Shown here piece after piece: positions 8,196-17,135 of a stretch of 64,000 nucleotides of DNA. Made by a program: the position numbers and the translations under genes. The notes under the pieces are model-generated. The model was not told where the DNA came from and made no database searches. It saw only the letters and a program-made list of their open reading frames with translations. Origin of the DNA: Lachnospiraceae bacterium (GTDB lineage Bacteria > Bacillota > Clostridia > Lachnospirales > Lachnospiraceae); NCBI GenBank assembly GCA_017480445.1, contig JAFVAO010000062.1, positions 29,557-93,556 on the forward strand, read 5' to 3'. The first letter of the stretch is position 1; every line of letters starts with the position of its first letter.

Positions 8196-8224
8196 AGCAT
8201 ATGCTGCATCAACGGATAATATGC
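8196..8224 (-). promoter_or_regulatory. Candidate SigE-type sporulation promoter for yqfC
   Basis: On the minus strand GCATATT (8224-8218) matches the SigE -35 consensus KMATATT perfectly. Fourteen bases later CATATGCT (8203-8196) matches 6 of 8 positions of CATACAHT. yqfC belongs to the SigE regulon in Bacillus, which makes the match more believable. It overlaps the 3' end of the phosphorylase gene. Confidence 0.55.
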
Positions 8225-9513
8225 TTGATGATATCGCCTTTTGCCGGTGCCGTCTCCCCGATCTGACAGGCGGCGAGGAAGCGCTCTCTGGCCGCCGCAG
8301 CTTGGTTCTCATCATTTGCGTGCAGCCAGGCAAGGGGTTCCCCTTCTTCCACGGAATCCCCCACCTTTTTCTCCAGCACCAGTCCCACGGACAGATCAAT
8401 GGCGCTCTCCTTGGTCTCTCTGCCGCCGCCCAGAAGCAGCGAACACATCCCGATTTCATCACAGGCAATGTGCTGTATATAACCGCTTTGCGGGGCCGGA
8501 ACCGGCAGTACAAGCTTCGCCTTCGGCAGCAGCTCCGTATCATAGACTGCGGCGCTGTCTCCTCCCTGCGCCGCCACAAATTCAGCGAGCTTTCGCAATG
8601 CGCTGCCATCCGCGATCACCTGCTGCAGCTGCTGTTTCGCCTCTTTCTCTGTCTGCGCCTTGCCGCCCGCAAGCAGCATCTGGCTGCCCAGCATCAGACT
8701 CAGCTCCACAAAATCTTCAGGTCCTTCCCCGCGCAGCGTGGCAATGGCCTCCTTGACCTCCAGTGCATTGCCCACCGCACGGCCGAGCGGCTGATCCATG
8801 TCGGAGATCACCGCGATCACCTCTTTGCCGGCCGCCTTGCCGATATCCACCATCTCCTGCGCCAGCGCATAGGAGTCCTCCTCTTTTTTCATAAAAGCGC
8901 CGCTTCCGGTCTTGACATCCAGCACAATGGCATCCGTACCGGCAGCCAGCTTTTTGCTCATGATGGAACTGGCGATCAGGGACATATTGTCGACGGTCGC
9001 AGTGACATCCCGCAGCGCATAGAGCTTCTTGTCCGCAGGGGCAAGATCTGCCGTCTGTCCCATGATGGCGATCCCGATCCGGTTGACATTGTCGACAAAT
9101 TGCTGTCCTGTGATGGCTGTGGAAAATCCCGGAAAACTCTCCAGCTTATCGACAGTACCACCGGTGTGGCCAAGGCCCCGGCCGCTCATTTTCGCCACCC
9201 GCACACCGCAGGCCGCCACCATGGGAATGACTGCGAGAGAAGTCTTATCGCCGACGCCGCCGGTGCTGTGTTTATCCACCTTGATCCCCTCGATCGCAGA
9301 CAAATCCAGCACATCCCCGCTGTGCATCATCGCCATGGTAAGCGCATTTGTCTCAGCCTTCGTCATGTGCTGAAAATAAATGGCCATCATCAATGCCGCC
9401 GCCTGATAGTCCGGAATCTCTCCCCGCGTGTAGCCCTTTACAAAAAACTGAATCTCCTCCTCGGACAGTGCACCGCCGTTTCGTTTTTTCATGATGATAT
9501 CATACATGCGCAT
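8209..9513 (-). CDS. pdp: Pyrimidine-nucleoside phosphorylase
   Basis: A 434-aa enzyme that splits thymidine, deoxyuridine or uridine with phosphate to base and (deoxy)ribose-1-phosphate in nucleoside salvage. The phosphate-site motif KHSTGGVGDK is at residues 81-90 and the thymidine/pyrimidine-nucleoside phosphorylase signature SGRGLGHTGGTVDKLE is near residue 110. The length fits the Gram-positive Pdp rather than the longer archaeal enzymes. A GGGGG ribosome site lies 8 bases upstream of the ATG. It lies between the spore hydrolase gene and yqfC; its own transcript end is not obvious. Confidence 0.95.
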   Translation of the reverse strand: MRMYDIIMKKRNGGALSEEEIQFFVKGYTRGEIPDYQAAALMMAIYFQHMTKAETNALTMAMMHSGDVLDLSAIEGIKVDKHSTGGVGDKTSLAVIPMVAACGVRVAKMSGRGLGHTGGTVDKLESFPGFSTAITGQQFVDNVNRIGIAIMGQTADLAPADKKLYALRDVTATVDNMSLIASSIMSKKLAAGTDAIVLDVKTGSGAFMKKEEDSYALAQEMVDIGKAAGKEVIAVISDMDQPLGRAVGNALEVKEAIATLRGEGPEDFVELSLMLGSQMLLAGGKAQTEKEAKQQLQQVIADGSALRKLAEFVAAQGGDSAAVYDTELLPKAKLVLPVPAPQSGYIQHIACDEIGMCSLLLGGGRETKESAIDLSVGLVLEKKVGDSVEEGEPLAWLHANDENQAAAARERFLAACQIGETAPAKGDIIKHIIR

Positions 9514-9546
9514 ACTGTCGTCCCCCTTGTTTTCCTGATAATTCTA

Positions 9547-10773
9547 TTATAACAAAGGCGTGGCTGCAGAACAATACAAAAACGGTGACAGCGTAAAATT
9601 CTCTGCGAGCAGCAGCCAGTTCGCGCGGTACCATTGCATGATCTGCCAATAGCCGCACCCCCGCAGACCATAGTCGCGGATCAGATCAAATTTGGCCTGC
9701 AGACTGCGCACATCCTCGAACCAGACTTCATGCGCCTGTCCGGTTTCCTCGTCATAGTACTGAAAATAAGGACTCATCGCCACCGGATCAAAGGTGATGG
9801 TCGCGCCGTTCGCAATGGCAATCCGCACGGCCTGCACATTGCCGATGGTCGTCGCCTTCGTCACGCCGCGCTCGTACGGCAGCGGCCAGTCATAGCCGTA
9901 ATTGGGGATACCCAGATCAATTTTCTCCGCCGGAATTTCCGTGCGCGCATACTCTACCACCCGCCGCACCTGATTGATGGGAGCCACAGCCATGGGCGGT
10001 CCGTACGTATATCCCCACTCATAGGTCATCAGAAGCACATGATCCGTCACTGCCCCCAGCGCTCCGTAATCCTTTCCCTCATACAGCAGCCCTTTTTGAT
10101 CCGCCGAGGTTTTCGGCGCAAGCGCAATCGAAATGTGATAGCCGGCAGCGCGCACCGCCTCGCCCATCTCCCGCACAAACGCCGTGAACAGATCCCGATC
10201 CTCCGGCAAAATATATTCAAAGTCAATATTGACGCCCTGATAGCCCTTCTCCTGCATTTCGTTTACCACATTTTGGATCAGACGCTCCGTATAGACGTCA
10301 CTGTTCACAACCGAATGAATCAGATTGTTGTTGAATCTCCCGTCGATCCCCAGCGGCGTCAGGGTGAGGATCGGCGCCACGGAAGCCCCACGTGCTGCCT
10401 CAATCATCCAATCCGCACTGGGATTTGGCGCGTAAAGCTCTCCCTCCTCCGAAAATCCATAAGAAAAAATCGGCAATTCCGCCAGATAGGGCAATGTCTG
10501 TGACAATACCCAGGGGCTGATAAAGGGATACGCATACCCGCTGACACACACACTTTTCTCCGGTTGTGAGGAGATTTCCGCCTCACCGCTTTCTCCCGTC
10601 TCACCCGCACCGTCCGTCTCCGCCTGTCCGTCCGGAAGCAAAAGAGCCTGCCCGACGGCAAGCTCATAAGGATAAATCAATTGATTATAAAATACCAACG
10701 CATAGACATCCAGTCCAAATTCCGCCGCTATGGAATCCACCGTATCCTGCGGCTGTACGACATATATCTGCAT
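9547..10773 (-). CDS. LysM-GH18 spore-type peptidoglycan hydrolase (YaaH/SleL-like)
   Basis: About 408 residues starting MQIYVVQPQDTV. A single LysM domain (residues about 2-47) is followed by an acidic Gly/Glu linker and a glycosyl hydrolase family 18 barrel (about 80-395) with the active-site strand GVNIDFE (Asp184, catalytic Glu186). Proteins of this build (YaaH, SleL/YdhD) act as N-acetylglucosaminidases on spore cortex and are deposited in the spore coat; they lack a signal peptide, as here. The ATG at 10773 has GTGGAG 6 bases upstream, which decides against the much longer open frame overlapping nth. Bacillus members usually have two LysM domains; this one has one. Confidence 0.88.
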   Translation of the reverse strand: MQIYVVQPQDTVDSIAAEFGLDVYALVFYNQLIYPYELAVGQALLLPDGQAETDGAGETGESGEAEISSQPEKSVCVSGYAYPFISPWVLSQTLPYLAELPIFSYGFSEEGELYAPNPSADWMIEAARGASVAPILTLTPLGIDGRFNNNLIHSVVNSDVYTERLIQNVVNEMQEKGYQGVNIDFEYILPEDRDLFTAFVREMGEAVRAAGYHISIALAPKTSADQKGLLYEGKDYGALGAVTDHVLLMTYEWGYTYGPPMAVAPINQVRRVVEYARTEIPAEKIDLGIPNYGYDWPLPYERGVTKATTIGNVQAVRIAIANGATITFDPVAMSPYFQYYDEETGQAHEVWFEDVRSLQAKFDLIRDYGLRGCGYWQIMQWYRANWLLLAENFTLSPFLYCSAATPLL

Positions 10774-10871
10774 CCTGCACTCCACGCAATATAAGATCAG
10801 CATAGGATATGCCGGTTTGGCGCAACCTGTGACCGGTGCATCGGATTTAACGCGCGACAGGGAAACCCTCG

Positions 10872-11504
10872 CTATAGCACCCTCCGGCAGACATCCGCCA
10901 GGCAGCATTTGTCGCAATAAGGCGCTGTCCGCGCTGTGCAGACTGCCCGTCCGTGGTCTACCAGCCGATGGCAGAAATCATTACCCTCCTCCGGCGGTAT
11001 GATCTTCCACAGTTCCTTTTCAACCTTCGCCGGCTCTTTGATCCCCTTCACCAGGCCGATGCGGTTCACCAGACGGATACAGTGTGTATCCGTCACGATC
11101 GCCGGTTTCACGAACACATCGCCCATGATCAGGTTGGCGCTTTTCCTGCCGACGCCGGGCAGCTTCAAAAGCTCCTCCATACTGTCCGGCACACGCCCGC
11201 CGTACACATCCCGCAGCATCCGCATACAAGCGCTGATATCCCGTGCCTTACTGTTGCCAAGCCCGCAGGGATGCACAATCCGTTCAATATCCGCCACATC
11301 CGCTTCCGCGAGTGCATTTATATCCGGATACTGCGCATAGAGTCCCTCCACGACCACATTGACGCGCGCATCCGTGCACTGCGCCGCAAGCCGTACACTG
11401 ACAAGCAGTTTCCACGCCTGATCATAATCAAGCGTACACACGGTCTCCGGATATTCCTTTTTCAAACGCTCGATCACTGCGAGCGCCAGCTGTTTCTTTG
11501 TCAT
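10872..11504 (-). CDS. nth: Endonuclease III (DNA glycosylase/AP lyase)
   Basis: A 210-aa enzyme of base-excision repair that removes oxidised pyrimidines. The helix-hairpin-helix LPGVGRKSA carries the catalytic Lys121 and the active-site Asp139 is in VTDTHCIRL. The C-terminal four-cysteine 4Fe-4S cluster motif is at Cys189, 197, 200 and 206. The first cysteine spacing is seven residues, one more than the usual six. It sits between rlmH and the spore hydrolase gene in the same direction. Confidence 0.95.
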   Translation of the reverse strand: MTKKQLALAVIERLKKEYPETVCTLDYDQAWKLLVSVRLAAQCTDARVNVVVEGLYAQYPDINALAEADVADIERIVHPCGLGNSKARDISACMRMLRDVYGGRVPDSMEELLKLPGVGRKSANLIMGDVFVKPAIVTDTHCIRLVNRIGLVKGIKEPAKVEKELWKIIPPEEGNDFCHRLVDHGRAVCTARTAPYCDKCCLADVCRRVL

Positions 11505-11533
11505 TCCGACCTCATTTGTTTCTTATGGTAACG

Positions 11534-12022
11534 TTATTTGTGGTAAGGTTCCCCTTTGCTGATCCGAAATGCGCGATAGATCTGCTCACACAGAATGACG
11601 CGCATCAATTGATGGGGAAAAGTCATATCCGAAAAGCTGATATGCAGCCTGGCCCGCTCAGTCACTGTCCGGTGCAGTCCCAGCGAACCGCCTATGATAA
11701 AACAGACCGCACCGCGTCCTTCAATTGCCGCGCGCTCCAGCCATCCGGAGAACTGCACAGAGTCCATGCGGGTCCCCTGTATCTCCAATGTACAGAATAC
11801 GCTGTCCTCACGAATCTTGTCCATCCAGGCAAGCAGTCGCTTGGCCTCCTTTAGGCGGATCTGTTCCTCCATGGCGGGACTTGCGTCGTCCGGTGTCTGT
11901 TCATCCGCCACCTCTATGATTTCCAGCTGACAGTAGCGTCCCAAGCGCTTTTCATATTCCGCCACGGCATCCCGATAAAAGGATTCCTTGATCTTGCCCA
12001 CACAGAGGATTCTTATCTTCAT
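11534..12022 (-). CDS. rlmH: 23S rRNA (pseudouridine-1915-N3)-methyltransferase RlmH
   Basis: A 162-aa SPOUT-class methyltransferase starting MKIRILCVGKIKE with C-terminal knot motifs FIIGGSLGL and the tail FRISKGEPYHK, both diagnostic of RlmH (formerly YbeA/OrfX). It methylates pseudouridine 1915 in helix 69 of 23S rRNA. Its ATG overlaps the stop of the upstream gene by four bases, so translation is probably coupled. Confidence 0.95.
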   Translation of the reverse strand: MKIRILCVGKIKESFYRDAVAEYEKRLGRYCQLEIIEVADEQTPDDASPAMEEQIRLKEAKRLLAWMDKIREDSVFCTLEIQGTRMDSVQFSGWLERAAIEGRGAVCFIIGGSLGLHRTVTERARLHISFSDMTFPHQLMRVILCEQIYRAFRISKGEPYHK

Positions 12023-12498
12023 GTCTTCTCTCCGAAGATCAGATCATACAACCGCTCGTCCACATAGCGATCCAAAAGCTTCTGATCCAAATTCATGAAC
12101 TGGTTGTTGATCTTTTCTTTGATATATTCCGCCCGCGGGAAAAACAACAGCTGTGGATCCGACGCTGTCTCATCCGGCAGATCCGCATCCACCGCCCGAT
12201 CGATCTCCTCCGCAGTCAGATGCTCCACACACCAGGTCTCCACCGTCTCCATAAGCGTGTGATCCGCCTGTTCCTTTTGCGCAAAGATGCGGGCGCTTTT
12301 GAAGGACAGTGCGCCCATCACGATAAACAGCACAAAAACCGACATCATCACTCCGTAAAACAGATATGGATTGCCCAGATGTACCGGAAGCACACCGGAA
12401 ATACCCAATGCCACCCCCAGCAGGCCCACGCCGCCCACGAGCAGCAGGGCCCAGCCGGAGGAACGATATTCTTTCTCATTCATCGGCTCAGGGGACAT
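12019..12498 (-). CDS. Two-helix membrane protein, 159 aa, unknown function
   Basis: Two hydrophobic helices (residues about 16-36 and 44-66) precede a cytoplasmic, acidic, mostly helical domain of about 90 residues (HLTAEEIDRAVDADLPDE, YIKEKINNQFMNLDQKLLDRYVDERLYDLIF). It has a GGAGG ribosome site 9 bases upstream and overlaps rlmH by four bases. I recall similar unannotated proteins in Clostridia but cannot name a domain. Its gene is 5 bases downstream of nfnB, so it may belong to that transcript. Confidence 0.7.
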   Translation of the reverse strand: MSPEPMNEKEYRSSGWALLLVGGVGLLGVALGISGVLPVHLGNPYLFYGVMMSVFVLFIVMGALSFKSARIFAQKEQADHTLMETVETWCVEHLTAEEIDRAVDADLPDETASDPQLLFFPRAEYIKEKINNQFMNLDQKLLDRYVDERLYDLIFGEKT

Positions 12499-12503
12499 GG
12501 TTC

Positions 12504-13889
12504 CTACCTCCCGCTCAAATAATCATCAATTCCTTTCGCAGCTGCTTTTCCAGCACCCATGGCCAAGATGACGGTGGCAGCACCGGTCACGGCATCGCCG
12601 CCGGCATACACACCTTCCTTGGTCGTCTTACCGTTTGCTTCGTCCGCCACAATACATTTCCACTTATTGGTCTCCAACCCGTCCGTCGTCGAAGAGATCA
12701 GCGGATTGGGGGAAGTTCCCAGAGACATAATCACCGTATCCACTTCCATGGTGAATTCCGAATCAGGGATGACCACCGGTCTTCTTCTGCCGGACTCGTC
12801 AGGCTCGCCGAGCTCCATGCGGATACATTTCATGCCGGTCACCCAACCCTTTTCATCGGATAGGATCTCCGTCGGATTCGTCAGAAGGTCAAAAATCACA
12901 CCCTCCTCCTTCGCATGATGCACTTCCTCCACACGGGCAGGCAGTTCCTCTTCACTTCTGCGGTACACAATGTGTACCTCCGCGCCCAGTCTGAGCGCGG
13001 TTCTGGCCGCGTCCATCGCCACGTTGCCGCCGCCTACGACAGCCACCTTTTTGCCATGCATAATCGGTGTGTTGGAACGCTCGTCAAAGGACTTCATCAG
13101 ATTGCTTCTGGTCAGATATTCATTGGCCGAGAACACACCGTTGGCGTTTTCGCCGGGGATTCCCATGAATTTGGGCAGTCCCGCGCCGGAACCGATGAAG
13201 ATCGCCTCAAAGCCTTCCTCATCCATCAATTCGTCGATGGTGGTGGATTTGCCGATTACCACATTGGTCTCGATCTTCACGCCCAGAGATTTTACATTCT
13301 CAATCTCTTTGGCCACCACATCGCTCTTGGGCAGACGGAATTCCGGAATTCCGTATACCAAAACGCCTCCGGGCTCGTGCAGTGCCTCGAAGATCGTCAC
13401 ATCATAGCCAAGCTTTGCCAGATCTCCGGCACAGGTCAGTCCCGCAGGACCGGAGCCGATCACGGCAACCTTCTTTCCCTTTTTCTCCTTCGCGCCCTCC
13501 GGCTTGATATTGTTCTCTCTCGCCCAATCCGCCACGAAACGCTCCAATTTACCGATGGAGATGGGATCGCCCTTGATTCCGCGGATACATTTGCCCTCAC
13601 ACTGGGTCTCCTGCGGACACACACGGCCGCAGACTGCTGGAAGCGCGCTGGATTCGCTGATGACCTGATAAGCGGCCGCAATATCACCGTTTTTCACCTG
13701 CTCGATAAATCCCGGAATATTGATCGCCACAGGACAGCCCTTGATGCACTGCGCGTTTTTGCAGTTGATGCATCTGGATGCCTCCTCCATAGCCTCCTCT
13801 TTGTTATACCCAAGACAAACCTCCTGGAAGTTTGTCGCTCTTTCCCTTGCATCCTGTTCTCTCACAGGAATCTTCTTCAATACATCCAT
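12504..13889 (-). CDS. nfnB: NfnB/GltA-type subunit: NADH-dependent reduced ferredoxin:NADP+ oxidoreductase, or glutamate synthase-like small subunit
   Basis: About 461 residues. The N-terminus holds a double 4Fe-4S ferredoxin-like domain (CINCKNAQCIKGCP, then CGRVCPQETQCEGKC). A FAD-binding motif GSGPAGLTCAGDLAKLG and an NADP-binding motif GGGNVAMDAARTA follow. Annotated alone this would be called glutamate synthase small subunit (GltA). Directly upstream, however, lies a SudB/NfnA-like gene, and the pair is the known arrangement of the electron-bifurcating transhydrogenase NfnAB, which couples NADH and reduced ferredoxin to NADP+ reduction. The start at 13889 is set by AAAGGAG 7 bases upstream. 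The bifurcating function is inferred from the pairing. Confidence 0.88.
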   Translation of the reverse strand: MDVLKKIPVREQDARERATNFQEVCLGYNKEEAMEEASRCINCKNAQCIKGCPVAINIPGFIEQVKNGDIAAAYQVISESSALPAVCGRVCPQETQCEGKCIRGIKGDPISIGKLERFVADWARENNIKPEGAKEKKGKKVAVIGSGPAGLTCAGDLAKLGYDVTIFEALHEPGGVLVYGIPEFRLPKSDVVAKEIENVKSLGVKIETNVVIGKSTTIDELMDEEGFEAIFIGSGAGLPKFMGIPGENANGVFSANEYLTRSNLMKSFDERSNTPIMHGKKVAVVGGGNVAMDAARTALRLGAEVHIVYRRSEEELPARVEEVHHAKEEGVIFDLLTNPTEILSDEKGWVTGMKCIRMELGEPDESGRRRPVVIPDSEFTMEVDTVIMSLGTSPNPLISSTTDGLETNKWKCIVADEANGKTTKEGVYAGGDAVTGAATVILAMGAGKAAAKGIDDYLSGR

Positions 13890-13923
13890 TGTCAGTCTCC
13901 TTTCACACAACTACGGTATCTGG

Positions 13924-14805
13924 TTAGTCCGCACAGTTTCCGCATCCGCCGTGATGCGTCTCACCCTCCTGCAGTGCAAGCATCGCTCTGCCCTCCTGGG
14001 TCTTGTAAATCTGCTGACGGCGCATCGCCTCATCAAAATTCACAGCATGTCCGTCAAATTCCGGACCGTCCACACAGGCAAATTTTACTTTGCCGTCCAC
14101 GGTGACACGACATGCGCCACACATACCGGTACCGTCCACCATAATCGGATTTAAACTCACAATCGTGGGAAGCTGATATTCCTTGGTCAAAAGACATACA
14201 AATTTCATCATAATCATCGGACCGATGGCAATGCAGACATCGTACTGCTTGCCCTCTGCAATCAGATCCTTGATTGTCTGGGTCACCATACCGCTTCTGC
14301 CATAGGAGCCGTCGTCTGTGGTGACATAGAGATTGCCGGCCACTGCCTCCATCTCTTTCTCCAGAATCAACAGATCCTTGGTCTTACTGCCGACGATCAC
14401 ATCCGCTGCAATCCCGTGCTCATGCAGCCATTTGACCTGCGGATAGACGGGCGCTGCCCCGACACCGCCGGCCACGAACAGGAAGCGCTTGTCCTTGATC
14501 GCGGACAACTCCTCGCCGACGAATTCCGATGCGCAACCAAGGGGACCGACAAAATCGTGAAAGGCCTCCCCCTCTTGCAACTCGGCCATCATTTTCGTTC
14601 CTGCGCCCACCGTCTGAAATACGATGGTGACCGTGCCCGCCTCTCTGTCATAGTCGCAGATGGTCAGCGGAATACGTTCCCCCGCCGCGTCTGTACGCAC
14701 AATGACAAATTGTCCGGGCTTACAGGTTTTTGCCACACGTTTTGCCTCCACATCCATCAGATAGATGTTTGCAGCCAGTTCCTTCTTCTTTAAAATTTTG
14801 TACAT
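13924..14805 (-). CDS. nfnA: NfnA/SudB-type subunit: sulfide/dihydroorotate dehydrogenase-like FAD/NAD-binding protein
   Basis: A 293-aa protein of the ferredoxin-NADP reductase superfamily. The FAD domain (CKPGQFVIVR, RIPLTICDYD) is followed by an NAD-binding domain (FVAGGVGAAPVYPQVKWL) and a C-terminal 2Fe-2S site (DGTGMCGACRVTVDGKVKFAC). This layout is that of NfnA, the NADH-oxidising flavin subunit of NfnAB, and of the homologous SudB. It is 34 bases upstream of nfnB. The ribosome site GAGGTG lies 5-6 bases before the ATG. Confidence 0.9.
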   Translation of the reverse strand: MYKILKKKELAANIYLMDVEAKRVAKTCKPGQFVIVRTDAAGERIPLTICDYDREAGTVTIVFQTVGAGTKMMAELQEGEAFHDFVGPLGCASEFVGEELSAIKDKRFLFVAGGVGAAPVYPQVKWLHEHGIAADVIVGSKTKDLLILEKEMEAVAGNLYVTTDDGSYGRSGMVTQTIKDLIAEGKQYDVCIAIGPMIMMKFVCLLTKEYQLPTIVSLNPIMVDGTGMCGACRVTVDGKVKFACVDGPEFDGHAVNFDEAMRRQQIYKTQEGRAMLALQEGETHHGGCGNCAD

Positions 14806-14837
14806 ACACTCACCTCTCGTTTTATATCTCTTGTCAG

Positions 14838-16277
14838 CTAAGGCTGTTCACCGTTTAGCTGAAATTTCCCGTCTTCCATGTGTACGCCGTACAGCGTGCC
14901 CGTATACACATTCACGGCATAATAATTGCCTGTGCGCCCCGGATTGCCTGCGGCATCCACATACACCTCGGAGACAATGTAGGCTACATTGTCCTCCTCC
15001 AACGTGATGACATACAGATACTGATATTCATAATGCGCGGCCGTATCATCGAAATGCCCCTCGTTATCGACAATTTTGCCCGTGGCAAGAACCGCTTCTC
15101 TGACTGCATCCACGGCCTGATTCGGCGTGAAGTCCGTCTTCAGATCCAGCTCAAACTTGCGGTCCACAACAGCGCTGCTTCTGCCGATTTCCAGTCTTGC
15201 AAAACAGAAATTGCTCTCCCCGATGGGCATGGGAATCGGCTCAATATACTGCAGCGATTCCATAGTCGGATGCGTGCCGTCCATGGTGTAATAGATATTC
15301 TGCGTGTCATTGACTACCCGAATCGAGACAGGTCGCTCATAGGTGCCGCTGTCCACGCTCAGCTCCGGCGCCTCAAGCTCGGCAACCGCAATGTGGTAGG
15401 AATGTGTGACAACTGCGCTGCGCACACCGTTCTCATTGATATATACTGCTTTTACTTCATAGTCCCCGTTCTCCAGCAGGATCGGTGCGGTATACAGGAT
15501 CTGATCCTCCCCCGGCTCCTGCCCGTCCATGGAATAATAAATCTTCCCGCCGCCTGTCACCGTCAGCTTCAGTGCCTTCACTTCATCATATTCGCCCGTC
15601 GTCACGCTAAACTGGGGCGACTCCGCCAGATAACTCTGATACGCCATCCGGATCGTCTCATCCGGGCAGGCCAACAGCATATCGTTGATGGCCTGATAGT
15701 CTTCTCTGGCGCGATAGATAGCGATCAGCTTTCCGTAAGCGCTCTCCAGTTGTTCCCTGTCAGCGCCCGGATCCTGCACGATGCTCTGCAGCCAATACGC
15801 GTAGCTGTCCTTGTCGTTTTTGAAAAAATACACCTGGGCCATATCCAGCTTCAGATCCACATTCAGCGGATCCAGCTCCATCGCCCGCTCAATAAAGAGG
15901 ATCGCCTTGTCATATTGTCCCGCCGCCACAAGCTGTCTGGCTTTCTGGGTCTGGTACTCCGGAGAGTAATACTGATAAATCCGTATCCCACCGTAAAATA
16001 ACAGTCCCGTAAAGGCAATCAGCATAACCCATACGAGCAGCAGCCGCATTTTGGAGGTATGCAGCTTCCCGCCTGCAGACAGTGCGGTCGTCTCCGGCTT
16101 GGGCATCGTTTTGCCCTCTGCCGCGCCGCCCACCTCCTGTACAATATTTTCCAGGTTCTTGGCGATATTCTGCTCTAATTCCGGTTCAAAATCAGGTACA
16201 ATATGAATATCCTCGCCGCACTTTTCACAATAGAGAAGACCTTCGCCGATCTCCTCACCGCAATTGGGACATTTCAT
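14838..16277 (-). CDS. Zinc-ribbon, membrane-anchored TPR protein with chitobiase-type repeats
   Basis: A 479-aa protein of unusual build. Residues 3-20 form a zinc ribbon (CPNC...CEKC). A single membrane helix lies at about 83-103, TPR-like helices (GQYDKAILFIERAMELDPLN) at about 110-215, and two CHB_HEX-type beta-sandwich modules (GGKIYYSMDGQEPGEDQILY; NIYYTMDGTHPTMESLQY) at about 230-360. A C-terminal beta-rich domain ends in YYAVNVYTGTLYGVHMEDG. The ribbon would be cytoplasmic and the rest outside. A GGAG ribosome site lies 8 bases upstream, and the ATG overlaps the folD stop by four bases. Function unknown; a cell-envelope scaffold is plausible. No catalytic residues are apparent. Confidence 0.75.
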   Translation of the reverse strand: MKCPNCGEEIGEGLLYCEKCGEDIHIVPDFEPELEQNIAKNLENIVQEVGGAAEGKTMPKPETTALSAGGKLHTSKMRLLLVWVMLIAFTGLLFYGGIRIYQYYSPEYQTQKARQLVAAGQYDKAILFIERAMELDPLNVDLKLDMAQVYFFKNDKDSYAYWLQSIVQDPGADREQLESAYGKLIAIYRAREDYQAINDMLLACPDETIRMAYQSYLAESPQFSVTTGEYDEVKALKLTVTGGGKIYYSMDGQEPGEDQILYTAPILLENGDYEVKAVYINENGVRSAVVTHSYHIAVAELEAPELSVDSGTYERPVSIRVVNDTQNIYYTMDGTHPTMESLQYIEPIPMPIGESNFCFARLEIGRSSAVVDRKFELDLKTDFTPNQAVDAVREAVLATGKIVDNEGHFDDTAAHYEYQYLYVITLEEDNVAYIVSEVYVDAAGNPGRTGNYYAVNVYTGTLYGVHMEDGKFQLNGEQP

Positions 16278-17110
16278 GATGCAGACTCCACACAGTTATG
16301 CATTAACATCGCGATGGTCATCGGTCCTACGCCGCCCGGCACAGGCGTGATCGCGCTGCAATGCGGCGCAACGCTCTCGAAGTCCACGTCCCCGCACAGT
16401 TTGTTGTTCTCATTCCGATGAATGCCCACATCAATGACCACCGCACCCTCTTTCACATAGTCCGCCGTGATCATTTTCGGCTTGCCGATCGCTACGATCA
16501 GAATATCCGCGCGTTTCGTGATCTCCTTGAGATCTCTGGTGCGGCTGTGCGCAACAGTCACCGTGCCGTTCTCGCGCAACAGAAGAAGCGCCATCGGTTT
16601 GCCCACGATATTGCTGCGGCCGATGACCACACATTCCTTGCCGGCGATCTCAATATCGGAACGCTTTAACAGCTGAATAATCCCCGCCGGCGTACAGGAC
16701 ACAAATCCCTTCTTGCCAATGCACAGAGCACCCACATTCTGCGGATGGAACCCATCCACATCCTTGGCGGGATCGATGGTGTCCAGAACCTTCTCCTCAT
16801 CGATATGCTTCGGAAGCGGCAGCTGCACCAAAATGCCGTTTACATCTTTTCTGCCGTTCAATTCGCCGATCAAAGCAAGCAGCTCCTCCTGTGTCGTCTC
16901 CTCCGGAAGTTCATACGCCAACGACCGGATACCGATGTAAGCACATGCCTTTTTCTTATTGCCCACATACACTGTGGAGGCCGGATCATTGCCCACCTGA
17001 ATCACCGCAAGGGTAACCTCGATGCCCTCCTCCTTCAGCTTTGCGACCCGCTCTTTGCACTCTTCTTTGATCTGCGCAGAGATTGCCTTTCCGTCAATTA
17101 ATTTTGCCAT
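16274..17110 (-). CDS. folD: Bifunctional methylene-THF dehydrogenase / methenyl-THF cyclohydrolase
   Basis: About 278 residues starting MAKLIDGKAISAQIKEE. The catalytic Lys lies in VYVGNKKKACAYIGI, followed by LPLPKHIDEEKVLDTIDPAKDVDGFHP and the NADP-binding GRSNIVGKPMALLLL. FolD interconverts methylene-, methenyl- and formyl-tetrahydrofolate. It follows the formate-THF ligase gene by 25 bases, so the two consecutive one-carbon steps are encoded together. The longer frame to 17167 overlaps fhs and lacks a better ribosome site, so the internal Met is preferred. Confidence 0.96.
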   Translation of the reverse strand: MAKLIDGKAISAQIKEECKERVAKLKEEGIEVTLAVIQVGNDPASTVYVGNKKKACAYIGIRSLAYELPEETTQEELLALIGELNGRKDVNGILVQLPLPKHIDEEKVLDTIDPAKDVDGFHPQNVGALCIGKKGFVSCTPAGIIQLLKRSDIEIAGKECVVIGRSNIVGKPMALLLLRENGTVTVAHSRTRDLKEITKRADILIVAIGKPKMITADYVKEGAVVIDVGIHRNENNKLCGDVDFESVAPHCSAITPVPGGVGPMTIAMLMHNCVESAS

Positions 17111-17135
17111 ATTCTTGCCCACCCTTTCCGTAGTA

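Noticed and set aside
7549-9552. A 667-codon open frame on the plus strand
   Set aside because: It is exactly antisense to yqfD, yqfC and the phosphorylase gene, has no ribosome site and codes for a Arg/His/Leu-rich, family-less protein; it is a shadow of biased codon use.
12504-13889. Plain glutamate synthase small subunit
   Set aside because: The large subunit is absent and the upstream gene is the NfnA partner, so the NfnAB reading is preferred, although the single-gene similarity is real.
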